Part shown: positions 9,324 to 19,886 of the stretch, in pieces
Layout: each line of letters opens with the position of its first letter
Position numbering within the stretch: the first letter of the stretch is position 1
Source of the DNA: an uncultured Flavobacteriaceae bacterium
GTDB lineage: Bacteria > Bacteroidota > Bacteroidia > Flavobacteriales > Flavobacteriaceae
DNA length: 46,692 nt
Assembly: GCA_938010765.1 (NCBI GenBank)
Contig: CALLVX010000045.1
Span: forward strand, 1 to 46,692
Reading direction: 5' to 3'
The notes under the pieces: generated by a model
What the model was told of the DNA's origin: nothing
The model's input: only the letters and a program-made list of their open reading frames with translations
Databases searched by the model: none
Made by a program: the position numbers and the translations under genes

Positions 9324-10424
9324 TTAGTCCTGAAATTTTTCTTTCGTTTCTAATTTTGGTTGTGGCCCTAATACAGTTTTCTGTTTGACTTCTTTAATTA
9401 GATAAAGATAAACAGGAAAATGGTCGCTATACCCGCCAGTATAACTCCCACCCGCATAAGTACGAAAGGGATACCCTTTGTAAGTGCCCTTTTTAGTGAT
9501 TAGATAAGGGGCATTGAATACCGCAGCTTTCCAAAATTGGTAGGTACCGACCTTTAAATCGACTAGGTTGCTTGTAAAAAAAAATTGATCGAACAAGTTC
9601 CACTGGTCGCGATAGGCCAACGAACCGATTCCTTTTTTAAAAAGGCGCTCCATGGGGTTAAACAGCTCTCCTTCTTCCAAATCTTCTTTTTTCCGTTTGG
9701 TCTGTAGCACTTTTTTAAGACTGTCGTTCGTTGGGTCGTCATTCAAGTCGCCCATGCTAATGATTTTTGCCGAAAAATTTAGCCGTTGTATTGAATCGAT
9801 GATTCGCTTGTTTAGTTTGGCCGCTAACAAACGATTCGGCCTACTTCTTGCCTCTCCACCACTTCTAGAAGGCCAATGGTTCACAATAAAGTAGATTTCT
9901 TCGTTATCTAACAAGCCACTAACCACCAATTGGTCTCGAGTATAGTTTCGTTTTTCTTGTTCGTCGAATAATAGCAACCGCCGGCTAGCCCAAGAAACCG
10001 GTAAAAATGCTTCCTTTTTATATAGTAATGCCACATCGATACCCCGCTCATCTGGCGAGTCGTAATGAACGATCCCATAATTTTTATGAATTAGGTTCGG
10101 GTGATGTATAAGGTCTTCAAGTACCTGTCGGTTCTCTACCTCGCAAATTCCGATGATATCTGGTGACGTTCGGGTTGTCGATGCCCCTATCTCGGAAAGG
10201 ACTTTAGAAATATTGGAAAGTTTCTGATTGTATCGCTCCTGGGTCCATTGATCTTTTCCTTCGGGAGTTCGATCATCATCAAAGATGAGCGAATCATTTT
10301 TAATGTCGAATAGGTTTTCAACATTATAGAAGGCGACCGTACGAATTTTATATAAGGTCTGTGAGCTCAAAATGAAGGGGAATGACAACAATAAAAGAAA
10401 ACGAAGTAGCTGTACTTTGAACAT
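9324..10424 (-). CDS. secreted endonuclease/exonuclease/phosphatase family protein
   Basis: The 366-aa exported enzyme carries the EEP (DNase I/ExoIII-like) fold, whose members cleave phosphodiester or phosphomonoester bonds using Mg2+. Residues 1-21 form a signal peptide. All catalytic motifs are visible: YNVENLF with Asn34, CEVEN with Glu95, ERGIDVALLY, NHWPSR with His183, GDLNDDP with Asp226 and Asn228, and GYSDHFP with Asp334 and His335. This completeness predicts an active hydrolase. The gene is divergent from the TonB receptor at 10549, with a perfect palindrome between them, so joint control is likely. Extracellular nucleic acid or a phosphate ester is a reasonable but unproven substrate. 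Confidence 0.9.
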   Translation of the reverse strand: MFKVQLLRFLLLLSFPFILSSQTLYKIRTVAFYNVENLFDIKNDSLIFDDDRTPEGKDQWTQERYNQKLSNISKVLSEIGASTTRTSPDIIGICEVENRQVLEDLIHHPNLIHKNYGIVHYDSPDERGIDVALLYKKEAFLPVSWASRRLLLFDEQEKRNYTRDQLVVSGLLDNEEIYFIVNHWPSRSGGEARSRPNRLLAAKLNKRIIDSIQRLNFSAKIISMGDLNDDPTNDSLKKVLQTKRKKEDLEEGELFNPMERLFKKGIGSLAYRDQWNLFDQFFFTSNLVDLKVGTYQFWKAAVFNAPYLITKKGTYKGYPFRTYAGGSYTGGYSDHFPVYLYLIKEVKQKTVLGPQPKLETKEKFQD

Positions 10425-10472
10425 AAAAAGGGATTGATCTTAATTTAATAGTGTACCAAGATAAATTTCTAG

Positions 10473-10491
10473 ACTGCAAGCATCTTGCAGT
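10473..10491. promoter_or_regulatory. perfect 8-3-8 palindrome between divergent genes
   Basis: ACTGCAAG, spacer CAT, CTTGCAGT form a perfect inverted repeat. It ends 9 bp upstream of the TATATTTG -7-like box of the TonB receptor and lies 49 bp upstream of the EEP nuclease start codon. It has no T-run, so it fits a dimeric regulator operator better than a terminator. The regulator is unknown. Confidence 0.55.
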
Positions 10492-10500
10492 GGCGCCAAT

Positions 10501-10508
10501 TATATTTG
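10501..10508 (+). promoter_or_regulatory. -7-like promoter box of TonB receptor
   Basis: TATATTTG matches TAnnTTTG exactly and lies 40 bp before the receptor start. No clear TTTG sits at the expected -33 distance; the palindrome occupies that area, as would suit an operator or activator site. Confidence 0.45.
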
Positions 10509-10548
10509 AGTCGTTTCATATAAGAATGAAGCATTTAATACGAGAAAG

Positions 10549-13278
10549 ATGCGTTCACTTTTCACAATACTATTAATTGTCCTAAGCTGGTCCAACATAT
10601 TGGGCCAGCAACTTTCTTTGGTGAAGGGCATTGTACTGGATCAACATTCCAAGAAACCCATATCAGAGGTATCTATAACCCTGGAGGGGACAGGTGAATA
10701 CAAAAAAACTGATGCTTCGGGCAGTTTTAAACTTGGCGTTTTGGAAAAGGGATCCTATGTCATTTCACTGACTAAGAACGATTATATTTTACAGCGAATT
10801 CCAGTTACATTTACAAATGATGTGTTGAATTTAGGAGAAATTTACTTGGAGAAGGATATCGTTACCGAACAAACCGATAACCTGATCTCCTTAACCGAAT
10901 CGGAGCTTTTCGACGACGCGATCAATTCGAATACGACTGGACTATTACAAGCTACGCGCGATGTTTTCCTGAATACCGCCGCCTTTGATTTTGGTCAGGC
11001 GTTTTTTCGTGTCCGCGGCTATGATTCTCAAAACGGTGCCATTTTAATAAATGGGGTTTCGATGAACCAGCTAATAGATGGCCGCCCCCAATGGAATCAC
11101 TGGGGAGGGCTGAACGATGTTACCCGTAATCAGCAATTCTCAAGCGGACTAAGCACTTCTGATTTTACTTTTGGTGGGATCTTGGGGGCTACTAATATAG
11201 ATACTCGACCTTCAAAGTTGCGTCCGGGAACAAGATTTTCATCTTCCGTGTCGAATCGTACGTATGCTGGTAGACTTATGGCCACATATACTTCTAAACA
11301 AACTGGCTCTGGCATCTCATATAGCTTTTCGGGATCTAGAAGATGGGGAAAACGGGGATATGTTGATGGCACTCTGTATGACGCTTTTTCCTTTTTTATG
11401 GGATTGGAATATCGCCTCAGTAAAAAGAATAGCATAAACATGACAGCAATCATGGCTTCTAACAGGCGAGGAAGGTCATCGGCAATTACAGAAGAAGTTT
11501 ATCGGCTTGTAGGGAATCGTTACAATCCTTATTGGGGTGAACAAGGCGACCAAATACGCAATTCAAGAGAGCGAAAAATAGCAGAACCTATTATCCTTCT
11601 AAATCATTTTTTTGAATCTGAAAAACTCAGTGTTACCACAGGTGCGGCCTTTCAATTTGGTGCAAGTACTAGAAGCCGATTGGGTTACTACAATGCGCCC
11701 AATCCAGACCCTACTTATTATCGGTATTTGCCCAGTTTCTATATAAATAGCCCCATAGGAGCGAATTTTGAAAGTGCGCGACAAACCAGAGAAGGTTTTC
11801 TTGCCGATCAGCAACTTAATTGGGAACGGTTATACCAAGCAAATCAGCAAGGCCGTGCGGGCTATCTTTTATATGATGATAGGGTAGAGAACAAACAGTT
11901 GACTCTAACCACATTGGGAAATTGGATGATTGGCAAACGCCTACAAGCAACGGGAGGGCTAACGTACAAACAGCTTACTTCGGATAATTATGCCCAGATT
12001 AACGACCTTTTAGGCGCTTCTTTTCATATCGATAGTGATCCATTTTCTGAGACCGCCAATAACCTGAAAAATACCACTCCAAAACTGGAGAAAGATATTT
12101 TCAACTACCAGTATCAAATGAATATCACAAACTATGAAGGGTTTGCGCAGTTGCGTTACCAAAGAAATAAATGGGACTCATTTATTAGTGGCAAATGGTC
12201 GGCACAAGAATACCAGCGTGATGGGTTTTTTCAAAATGAACGGTTTGTAGAAAATTCATTTGGAAAAAGTGAAATGCTCAACTTCACAAGCCTTGGTATA
12301 AAGGGAGGGTTCGATTTCAAGATAACAGGGAGACATTGGGTAGCCGGGAATGCAGCCCAAATTGAAAGGGCACCCCTAGTTCAAAATAGTTTTGTAAACC
12401 CTCGGGAATCCAATCAGATCGTTCCAAACTTACAGCGAGAACGTGTTTCAAGTATTGACTTAAACTACTATTTGCGACTTCCGAGAATCACAGGGCGATT
12501 AAGCGCCTTCCATACACGTTTTCAGAACGGTACCGATATTAATTTCTTTTTTGTAGACGCTGGGGTAGGTTCCGATTTTGTACAAGAGGTGTTGACAGAT
12601 GTGGATAAGTTACATATGGGTATTGAATTGGGCATGGAATACAAGCTATCTTCTGCTGTGAAGGTCACGGCCGTAGCAGCAATGGGCGAATACTTGTATG
12701 CAAGCAACCCGGAGGTTGAGATAAATTTTGACACCTCAGGGAATCCTGAAGAAGTAATCGATTCAAAAGGAAATGTGAGCTTGGGAACGGCCCTGCTTAA
12801 AGGATACAAGCTTGGGCAAGGGCCACAGAAAGCTTTTGCCATAGGGGTCGAATATCGAGATCCGAAGTACTGGTGGCTCAAGGCTACCACGAATTACCTT
12901 GGCAACAATTTCGCCAATATTTCTTCGATTACCCGCACACAGAGCTTCTATTTAAACCCCGATACAGGGCAGTCTTTTCCAGAAGCGACTCCTGAAAATG
13001 TTGAGGTCCTTCTGAGGCAAAAATCGTTGGATGAAATTTATCTTTTGAATTTGGTAGGAGGTAAGTCATGGCTTAAAAAAGGAAAATACATGAGCATTTT
13101 TGCGAGTATTAACAATGTGTTCGATGCTGTATTTAGAACAGGGGGGTACGAACAGAGTCGAAATGGAAATTTTGGACAACTACAACAAGATGAACTTAGT
13201 GGCACACCATCTTTTGCACCAAAGTATTGGTATGGTTTTGGGCGAACCTACTTTTTAAATATCGCCTATAGTTTTTGA
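10549..13278 (+). CDS. TonB-dependent receptor with carboxypeptidase-regulatory-like domain
   Basis: This 909-aa outer-membrane receptor has a signal peptide (1-19, ILGQ), a carboxypeptidase-regulatory-like domain (about 23-105, GIVLDQHSKKPISEV), a plug (about 115-235, FRVRGYDSQNGAILINGVSMNQ), and a long barrel ending FLNIAYSF. It is followed after 114 bp by the DUF5689/LTD lipoprotein gene and preceded by a divergent secreted nuclease, an arrangement like a utilisation locus without SusD. The lipoprotein may take the SusD role at the cell surface. The cargo is inferred, not shown: nucleic-acid or phosphate-containing breakdown products. Confidence 0.93.
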   Translation: MRSLFTILLIVLSWSNILGQQLSLVKGIVLDQHSKKPISEVSITLEGTGEYKKTDASGSFKLGVLEKGSYVISLTKNDYILQRIPVTFTNDVLNLGEIYLEKDIVTEQTDNLISLTESELFDDAINSNTTGLLQATRDVFLNTAAFDFGQAFFRVRGYDSQNGAILINGVSMNQLIDGRPQWNHWGGLNDVTRNQQFSSGLSTSDFTFGGILGATNIDTRPSKLRPGTRFSSSVSNRTYAGRLMATYTSKQTGSGISYSFSGSRRWGKRGYVDGTLYDAFSFFMGLEYRLSKKNSINMTAIMASNRRGRSSAITEEVYRLVGNRYNPYWGEQGDQIRNSRERKIAEPIILLNHFFESEKLSVTTGAAFQFGASTRSRLGYYNAPNPDPTYYRYLPSFYINSPIGANFESARQTREGFLADQQLNWERLYQANQQGRAGYLLYDDRVENKQLTLTTLGNWMIGKRLQATGGLTYKQLTSDNYAQINDLLGASFHIDSDPFSETANNLKNTTPKLEKDIFNYQYQMNITNYEGFAQLRYQRNKWDSFISGKWSAQEYQRDGFFQNERFVENSFGKSEMLNFTSLGIKGGFDFKITGRHWVAGNAAQIERAPLVQNSFVNPRESNQIVPNLQRERVSSIDLNYYLRLPRITGRLSAFHTRFQNGTDINFFFVDAGVGSDFVQEVLTDVDKLHMGIELGMEYKLSSAVKVTAVAAMGEYLYASNPEVEINFDTSGNPEEVIDSKGNVSLGTALLKGYKLGQGPQKAFAIGVEYRDPKYWWLKATTNYLGNNFANISSITRTQSFYLNPDTGQSFPEATPENVEVLLRQKSLDEIYLLNLVGGKSWLKKGKYMSIFASINNVFDAVFRTGGYEQSRNGNFGQLQQDELSGTPSFAPKYWYGFGRTYFLNIAYSF

Positions 13279-13392
13279 CTCGATAATCAAAGATTTATAC
13301 ACGGCTTACGTCGAAATCAATATTGAATTTCTTTTTAATGCCTTCAGGGTTGGCCCCGAGGTAGTTTACTTAAAATAGAAGCATAGTTACAG

Positions 13393-14742
13393 ATGAGAAG
13401 AATTACATACATACTTTTAGGAATCCTAGTGATGGGCTGTGTCAAGGACCGTGATTTTGAGACGGCAACCTTACAGTGCTCCGACTTAGAAGTGAATACG
13501 ACCTATCAACAGGTAAAGTCAATTTACAAAGGGGAAACGATCCAGATACAAAAAGATTTGACAATCGAAGGATACGTAATCTCTTCCGATCAAGCGGGCA
13601 ATTTCTTTGGCGTACTTTATTTTCAAGATAAACCATCAGAACCGACCGAAGGGTTTCAGATAGAATTGGATCTTAGGGATATTCACCTTTTTTACCCTAT
13701 AGGGAGTAAGATCGTAATTCGGTTAAAAGGCCTGTATCTGGGAAAAAGTAAGGACGTCTTTAAAATAGGTGGTGTGTTTACCTCTTTTGGCAATGCCTCG
13801 GTTGGGAGATTGCCCGCTACGGTGGTAAGGAATCATATTTTGACTACTTGCGATGGAAAAAGCAACATCGAGCCTCGATTGGTCAGCGTAACTGGCTTAA
13901 CAAATAGCCTAACAAATACCTTAGTGCGCTTTCCTTCTATGGAGATTTCATTGGATGAGACCGGAGCACCATTTGCGATAACGGAAGAGGAAACAGAGCG
14001 AAGCTTGGTCGATTGCGAAGACAATGAATTGATACTGTTGAACAGTGGCTATTCCGATTTTCAAAACCTGCCACTTCCTGTAAAGAATGGAAGTATTACG
14101 GGTGTGTTGCTAAGAGAAAATGATACCTATCGCATTGCGATACGAAGTCTAGAAGATATTGATTTCAATGAAGAACGATGCGCAGAACTAATCGATGAGT
14201 TTCGGTCGGATCAGTTGTTTATCTCTGAGCTCGCGGATCCCGATAATAATAGTAAGGCACGCTTTGTAGAACTGTATAACGCTGCTTCGGAATCACTTGA
14301 TTTAAAAGGTTGGACTCTTAACCGATATACCAACGCAAATACCGAGATAAGTTCTTCGATTGATTTGTCGGATTTCGTTATTGAAGGCAAAAAAACCTTG
14401 GTAATTTCCCCCAACATGACCGAGTTTGAAACCGTTTATGGGTTTCTGCCCAACCTTGGGGTCGGTACAAATAGTCCAGCAGATTCCAATGGTGACGACA
14501 CCCTCGAATTGGTAGACCCCTTCGGTACGGTAGTAGATATTTTTGGGGTGATTGGAGAGGATGGTACGGGAACTAATCATGAATTTGAAGACGGTCGGGC
14601 GCTTCGGAAGATTACCGTTGTTAAAGCAAATCCCGTTTATACACCTTCGGAGTGGATTATTTATAATGATACAGGAAATGACGGTACCATAGATCAACCC
14701 CAAAATGCCCCGGGCGATTTTACGCCAGGGACTAGGGATTAA
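13393..14742 (+). CDS. DUF5689 and lamin-tail domain lipoprotein
   Basis: The 449-aa protein has a lipoprotein signal (LVMGC, Cys16). An N-terminal DUF5689 region (about 35-275) contains IEGYVISSDQAGNFFGVLYFQD and YPIGSKIVIRLKGLYLGK, resembling OB-fold nucleic-acid-binding-like beta barrels. A C-terminal lamin-tail domain (about 273-449) starts LFISELADPDNNSKARFVELYN and contains LDLKGWTLNRYTN. Bacterial lamin-tail domains are often found with secreted nucleases or phosphatases, which fits the EEP gene nearby. It is probably anchored to the outer membrane and works with the receptor at 10549. A nucleic-acid-handling role is inference from the domain company. Confidence 0.88.
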   Translation: MRRITYILLGILVMGCVKDRDFETATLQCSDLEVNTTYQQVKSIYKGETIQIQKDLTIEGYVISSDQAGNFFGVLYFQDKPSEPTEGFQIELDLRDIHLFYPIGSKIVIRLKGLYLGKSKDVFKIGGVFTSFGNASVGRLPATVVRNHILTTCDGKSNIEPRLVSVTGLTNSLTNTLVRFPSMEISLDETGAPFAITEEETERSLVDCEDNELILLNSGYSDFQNLPLPVKNGSITGVLLRENDTYRIAIRSLEDIDFNEERCAELIDEFRSDQLFISELADPDNNSKARFVELYNAASESLDLKGWTLNRYTNANTEISSSIDLSDFVIEGKKTLVISPNMTEFETVYGFLPNLGVGTNSPADSNGDDTLELVDPFGTVVDIFGVIGEDGTGTNHEFEDGRALRKITVVKANPVYTPSEWIIYNDTGNDGTIDQPQNAPGDFTPGTRD

Positions 14743-15351
14743 GTTACCTTAACTAGAGGCGCCATTAGCAACTAGGGCTTTTATTACCGCTTACACAGAG
14801 TTCGTGATATTTTCGAAAAGGTCATAACCTGTTAGGTTTTCAATTGCACTTGCCGAAATAGTAAATTATCTCTAATTAGTACTGATGTTTTGGTTTTTGG
14901 GGACTACTTACAAATTTTCTATAGGGAATTTTATCCTCTTTTGTACGCTAACCAGGAAAAAGAAAGTAGTAACGGCCGTACGCCTACCGAAGACAGAAAG
15001 ATCATGCGGATAGCGAACTTCTCAGCGAGGTTGCTACCGTAAATCTTCATCAATAACAGCAGTAGGGAGGCAAAGATCACCACGGATAAACGTACCAATA
15101 TTGAAAACTTGCGATGTAAACCAAATAGAAAGCAATAACATAATGAATTTCAAAGCACTGCAGAAGATGACACACCAAACCAAATTCTGGATACGAGCGA
15201 CATACGCATGCGTAATCGAATTTAATATTAACAGGTTTTTCAGAGAGTTCTGTTTCAGAAGAAACCGTTCCCAAAGCAAGAACTAAAATGGTAGATAACG
15301 AAAAAGTATACAAACAAAATTAATATGTTATAAACTACTAATTTCTCTATT
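14743..15351. other. 609-bp gene-poor gap, possible gene relic on the minus strand
   Basis: No confident gene is present. A small hairpin (AACCT, GTT, AGGTT, then TTT, 14826-14840) could be a weak terminator for the DUF5689 gene. On the minus strand, three overlapping frames give hydrophobic stretches. One runs from 15149 to the stop at 14931 without an early ATG and includes LVRLSVVIFASLLLLLMKIY. Another, beginning at 15313, starts with a signal-like MYTFSLSTILVLALG. They could be pieces of one decayed membrane-protein gene split by frameshifts, or chance. No similarity was recognised. Confidence 0.4.
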
Positions 15352-15374
15352 TTGTGCTTTTTTTGTGCTTTTTT
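15351..15374 (+). repeat. 11-bp perfect tandem duplication
   Basis: TGTGCTTTTTT occurs twice back to back (15353-15363 and 15364-15374), preceded by a shared TT. Because 11 is not a multiple of 3, the second copy shifts the reading frame. With one copy removed, the upstream frame YKLLISLFCAFF would run straight into the M15 peptidase frame. Confidence 0.9.
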
Positions 15375-16017
15375 CGGTAGTAGTTATTACAAAGGTAAAT
15401 TTCAATTAGATATGGATTTTTCAGTTACAGATTTAAGCAAGGAAAGAAGGCATGGTATAATGAGATGCGAAGGGTGGAGTGATGATTGCCCAGTATCTCT
15501 TGATATCTTGAAAGAAGTAAATGTCCTTCATAAGGACTTTTCCGGAGCTACAAAGCAGGGCAGTGTGATTGTTTTAAATGAAATTGCTGATGCTACTTTA
15601 AAGATATTTAAAAGACTATTCGAAATTGAATTCCCAATTTCAAAGGCAATACCAATAGATTATTATAATGGTTCCGATGTTGATTCTATGAATGACAATA
15701 ATTCTTCGGGGTTTAACTGTCGAAAAATAATGGATAAAGATAAATGGTCAAGTCATTCTTATGGTACAGCTATTGATATAAACCCTACACAAAATCCTTA
15801 CGTATTGATTGATCATAAAAAAGCTGAAGCATTGATATATCCAAAAAAAGGAACAATGTTTCTAAACCGTGGATTACACGAAAAAGGTATGGTAGAGCCA
15901 ATAGTAGAAATATTTTCACAATATGGTTTCACCGAATGGGGAGGAAATTGGATAGATAGACTCGACTACCACCATTTTCAAATTTCATGGGAAGAAATTG
16001 AAAAAATGTCATTATAA
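15352..16017 (+). CDS. M15 family D-Ala-D-Ala carboxypeptidase-like protein
   Basis: This 221-aa open frame (TTG start) contains a complete M15 (VanY/DacA-like) zinc peptidase domain, acting on peptidoglycan stem peptides. Zinc ligands His135 and Asp142 lie in SSHSYGTAIDINP, and the late DYHHFQ motif supplies His208. WGGNW near 196-200 is also typical. The N-terminus is unclear. Homologues have a signal peptide or lipobox, but here an 11-bp duplication puts the hydrophobic YKLLISLFCAFF segment in another frame, and the nearest ATG (15325) is followed by a stop after one codon. Translation may start at the TTG or at ATG 15412, either giving a protein without an export signal. The gene may be decaying or phase-variable. 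Confidence 0.75.
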   Translation: MCFFCAFFGSSYYKGKFQLDMDFSVTDLSKERRHGIMRCEGWSDDCPVSLDILKEVNVLHKDFSGATKQGSVIVLNEIADATLKIFKRLFEIEFPISKAIPIDYYNGSDVDSMNDNNSSGFNCRKIMDKDKWSSHSYGTAIDINPTQNPYVLIDHKKAEALIYPKKGTMFLNRGLHEKGMVEPIVEIFSQYGFTEWGGNWIDRLDYHHFQISWEEIEKMSL

Positions 16018-16043
16018 GGTAAATAATTAAATTACTTCATTGT

Positions 16044-16079
16044 AAAAAATCCCTTTCCAAGAATGAAAAGGGATTTTTT
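16044..16079. terminator. bidirectional terminator between convergent genes
   Basis: A 13-bp stem (AAAAAATCCCTTT at 16044-16056, AAAGGGATTTTTT at 16067-16079) has A and T tracts on both sides. It ends both the M15 gene (plus) and the DinB-like gene (minus). Confidence 0.88.
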
Positions 16080-16093
16080 AAATCGGGAAAAAA

Positions 16094-16705
16094 TTATTCC
16101 TTCGGGAAATCTGCGTGGGCCATGACTTCTTCCATTTGGGCCACATGGCGTTCAGTATGGCCGCTCATGAATAGCATTATCTGCAGCCCATCAATGGTTC
16201 CAAAGGGTAATTGACCGTAGTGGTTTCTTAAGTCATCTTCCGTAGTTTTCACATATTCGATGTGTTCTTTTCTTTTGGTAACCAAGGCGTCCAAGGTCTC
16301 GTCATGAGATCCGAATTTACCGCTCGGTTCGAATGCTTCGGGTGTTTTGACCTTTTGCTCACGACTGGTTATGATTCCCAATAAGGCCTGATCGGTCATT
16401 TTAACCGAGTCTCTCATAGCTGCGTTTGCAGGGGTTTTTAATGCTCCTTGGAGCATTCCGTTGAACATGCTTTCGGAAATGGCAAGATGTTCAACGCATT
16501 CTGCAACAGACCATGATTCAGGTGTTGCCTTAAAATTTAGTTGCGCTTCGCTAAGCCCTTCTACAGTATTGGTTATGCGTTCCTGGGTTTTGCTCAATTC
16601 TGCAATCGTCATTTCGCGTTCGGCATCGGTAAGTCCGTTAGCGGCAATAGTAAAGCCTACGAGGGTCAAGGTAATTACGACAATAGATAGGATATTTTTT
16701 TTCAT
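16094..16705 (-). CDS. secreted DinB superfamily protein
   Basis: The 203-aa protein has a signal peptide (1-21, MKKNILSIVVITLTLVGFTIA) and then a DinB_2-type four-helix bundle. The family's metal triad is visible as His73 (ECVEHLAISE), His183 and His187 (HTERH). Relatives include damage-inducible DinB and thiol-dependent transferases, but most exported Bacteroidota members have no known reaction. The frame stays open upstream to 16798, giving a longer form with 31 extra residues. I chose the ATG at 16705 because it opens directly into the signal peptide. The shared terminator at 16044 closes it. Confidence 0.85.
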   Translation of the reverse strand: MKKNILSIVVITLTLVGFTIAANGLTDAEREMTIAELSKTQERITNTVEGLSEAQLNFKATPESWSVAECVEHLAISESMFNGMLQGALKTPANAAMRDSVKMTDQALLGIITSREQKVKTPEAFEPSGKFGSHDETLDALVTKRKEHIEYVKTTEDDLRNHYGQLPFGTIDGLQIMLFMSGHTERHVAQMEEVMAHADFPKE

Positions 16706-16852
16706 TTTAGTAAAATTTAATAATCGTTGAATTATATATTTGATTATCAAGTAAATATAAGAATAATAATGGGATTTCGAGAAGACCAAAACCGACAATT
16801 AAAAGGGTGGGCCGTGCCAAAATGGGATTCTATACGCCCAGTGACCAACTAT

Positions 16853-16883
16853 AAAAAAGGTGGCCCGTTTCCGAGCCACCTTT
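16853..16883 (-). terminator. Rho-independent terminator of katG
   Basis: Read on the minus strand, AAAGGTGGC, a 10-base loop and GCCACCTTT form a 9-bp stem followed by further T. It begins about 25 bp after the katG stop codon. Confidence 0.88.
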
Positions 16884-16908
16884 ACAAACTATTTTTAAGT
16901 TTCAGCAA

Positions 16909-19191
<2,283 letters not shown>

Positions 19192-19196
19192 TTATT

Positions 19197-19222
19197 TCAA
19201 TATTGATAATATCTATAGTATC
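19197..19222. promoter_or_regulatory. palindromic elements upstream of katG
   Basis: A perfect 10-bp palindrome TCAATATTGA (19197-19206) overlaps an imperfect 18-bp one (GATAATATCTATAGTATC, 19205-19222, 14 of 18 positions symmetric). They lie 90-115 bp upstream of katG in the divergent region. The position and AT-rich dyad suit an OxyR- or PerR/Fur-type site, but neither consensus is matched exactly. Confidence 0.35.
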
Positions 19223-19318
19223 AGTTCCTTCCAAAAACTTGTACGAACTAACTTTAGCTATCTGTTGATAGATACTTGTTTCAACTTGTAAAAATGAACT
19301 AGGTGCTATAAGTTTCAT

Positions 19319-19326
19319 TAACTTTG
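19319..19326 (+). promoter_or_regulatory. -7-like box of ankyrin operon
   Basis: TAACTTTG matches TAnnTTTG and lies 71 bp before the ankyrin start codon. It is followed by a perfect 10-bp palindrome TTTGATCAAA at 19344-19353, which would fall in the leader. No -33 TTTG was found at the right distance. Confidence 0.35.
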
Positions 19327-19397
19327 AAGGTGCCAAACCACTATTTGATCAAACACCAACAGGTTGCAGTAGAACGGGTCTTTATAGTTTGTAGATT

Positions 19398-19874
19398 ATG
19401 GAAAATATAGAAGCTTTTTTTGAAGAGATACGAAACGGAACAATAGAAACCGTTCAAAATATACTTGCCGAACAGCCGGCATTGGTAAATAGTAAAGATC
19501 AAAGAGGAAGTACACCCTTGATATTGGCTACCTATTATAACCATTTGGATCTGGCCGTGATATTAATTGAGCGGGGGGCAAACATAGATGCCAAGGACGC
19601 CTCTGGCAACACGGCCTTAATGGGAGTCTGTTTTAAGGGTTTTGATGAGGCGGCCAAAATACTGGTTGAGAAAGGGGCCAGCGTAAATGAACGCAATGCC
19701 ATGGGTGCTACCTGCCTTATCTACGCGGCTACTTTTAATCGCCTCGAAATTGCAAAATTACTAATTGCCAACGGGGCAGATGGTACTGTAAAAGATGGAA
19801 GAGGCAATACAGCTTTGGACCATGCAAAAATGCAAGGAGACCCTACTTTAATAGACCTTTTGGAGGCTGTTTAG
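19398..19874 (+). CDS. ankyrin-repeat protein, divergent from katG
   Basis: The 158-aa protein consists of about four ankyrin repeats (roughly 35-67, 68-100, 101-133, 134-158), each with the G-T-P/A-L and LL..GA pattern, for example GNTALMGVCFKGFDEAAKILVEKGA. There is no signal peptide, so it is cytoplasmic. In Pseudomonas aeruginosa an ankyrin gene (ankB) next to catalase katB is needed for full catalase activity; that protein is membrane or periplasm linked, unlike this one. The divergent placement beside katG suggests a similar accessory role, which is inference. It is 12 nt before the FMN reductase gene and likely starts a three-gene operon. Confidence 0.88.
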   Translation: MENIEAFFEEIRNGTIETVQNILAEQPALVNSKDQRGSTPLILATYYNHLDLAVILIERGANIDAKDASGNTALMGVCFKGFDEAAKILVEKGASVNERNAMGATCLIYAATFNRLEIAKLLIANGADGTVKDGRGNTALDHAKMQGDPTLIDLLEAV

Positions 19875-19886
19875 AAGTATTATACA

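Noticed and set aside
15034..15313. Two minus-strand frames before the M15 gene as genuine genes
   Set aside because: They overlap in different frames, lack recognisable domains and have poor start contexts; kept only as a possible relic.
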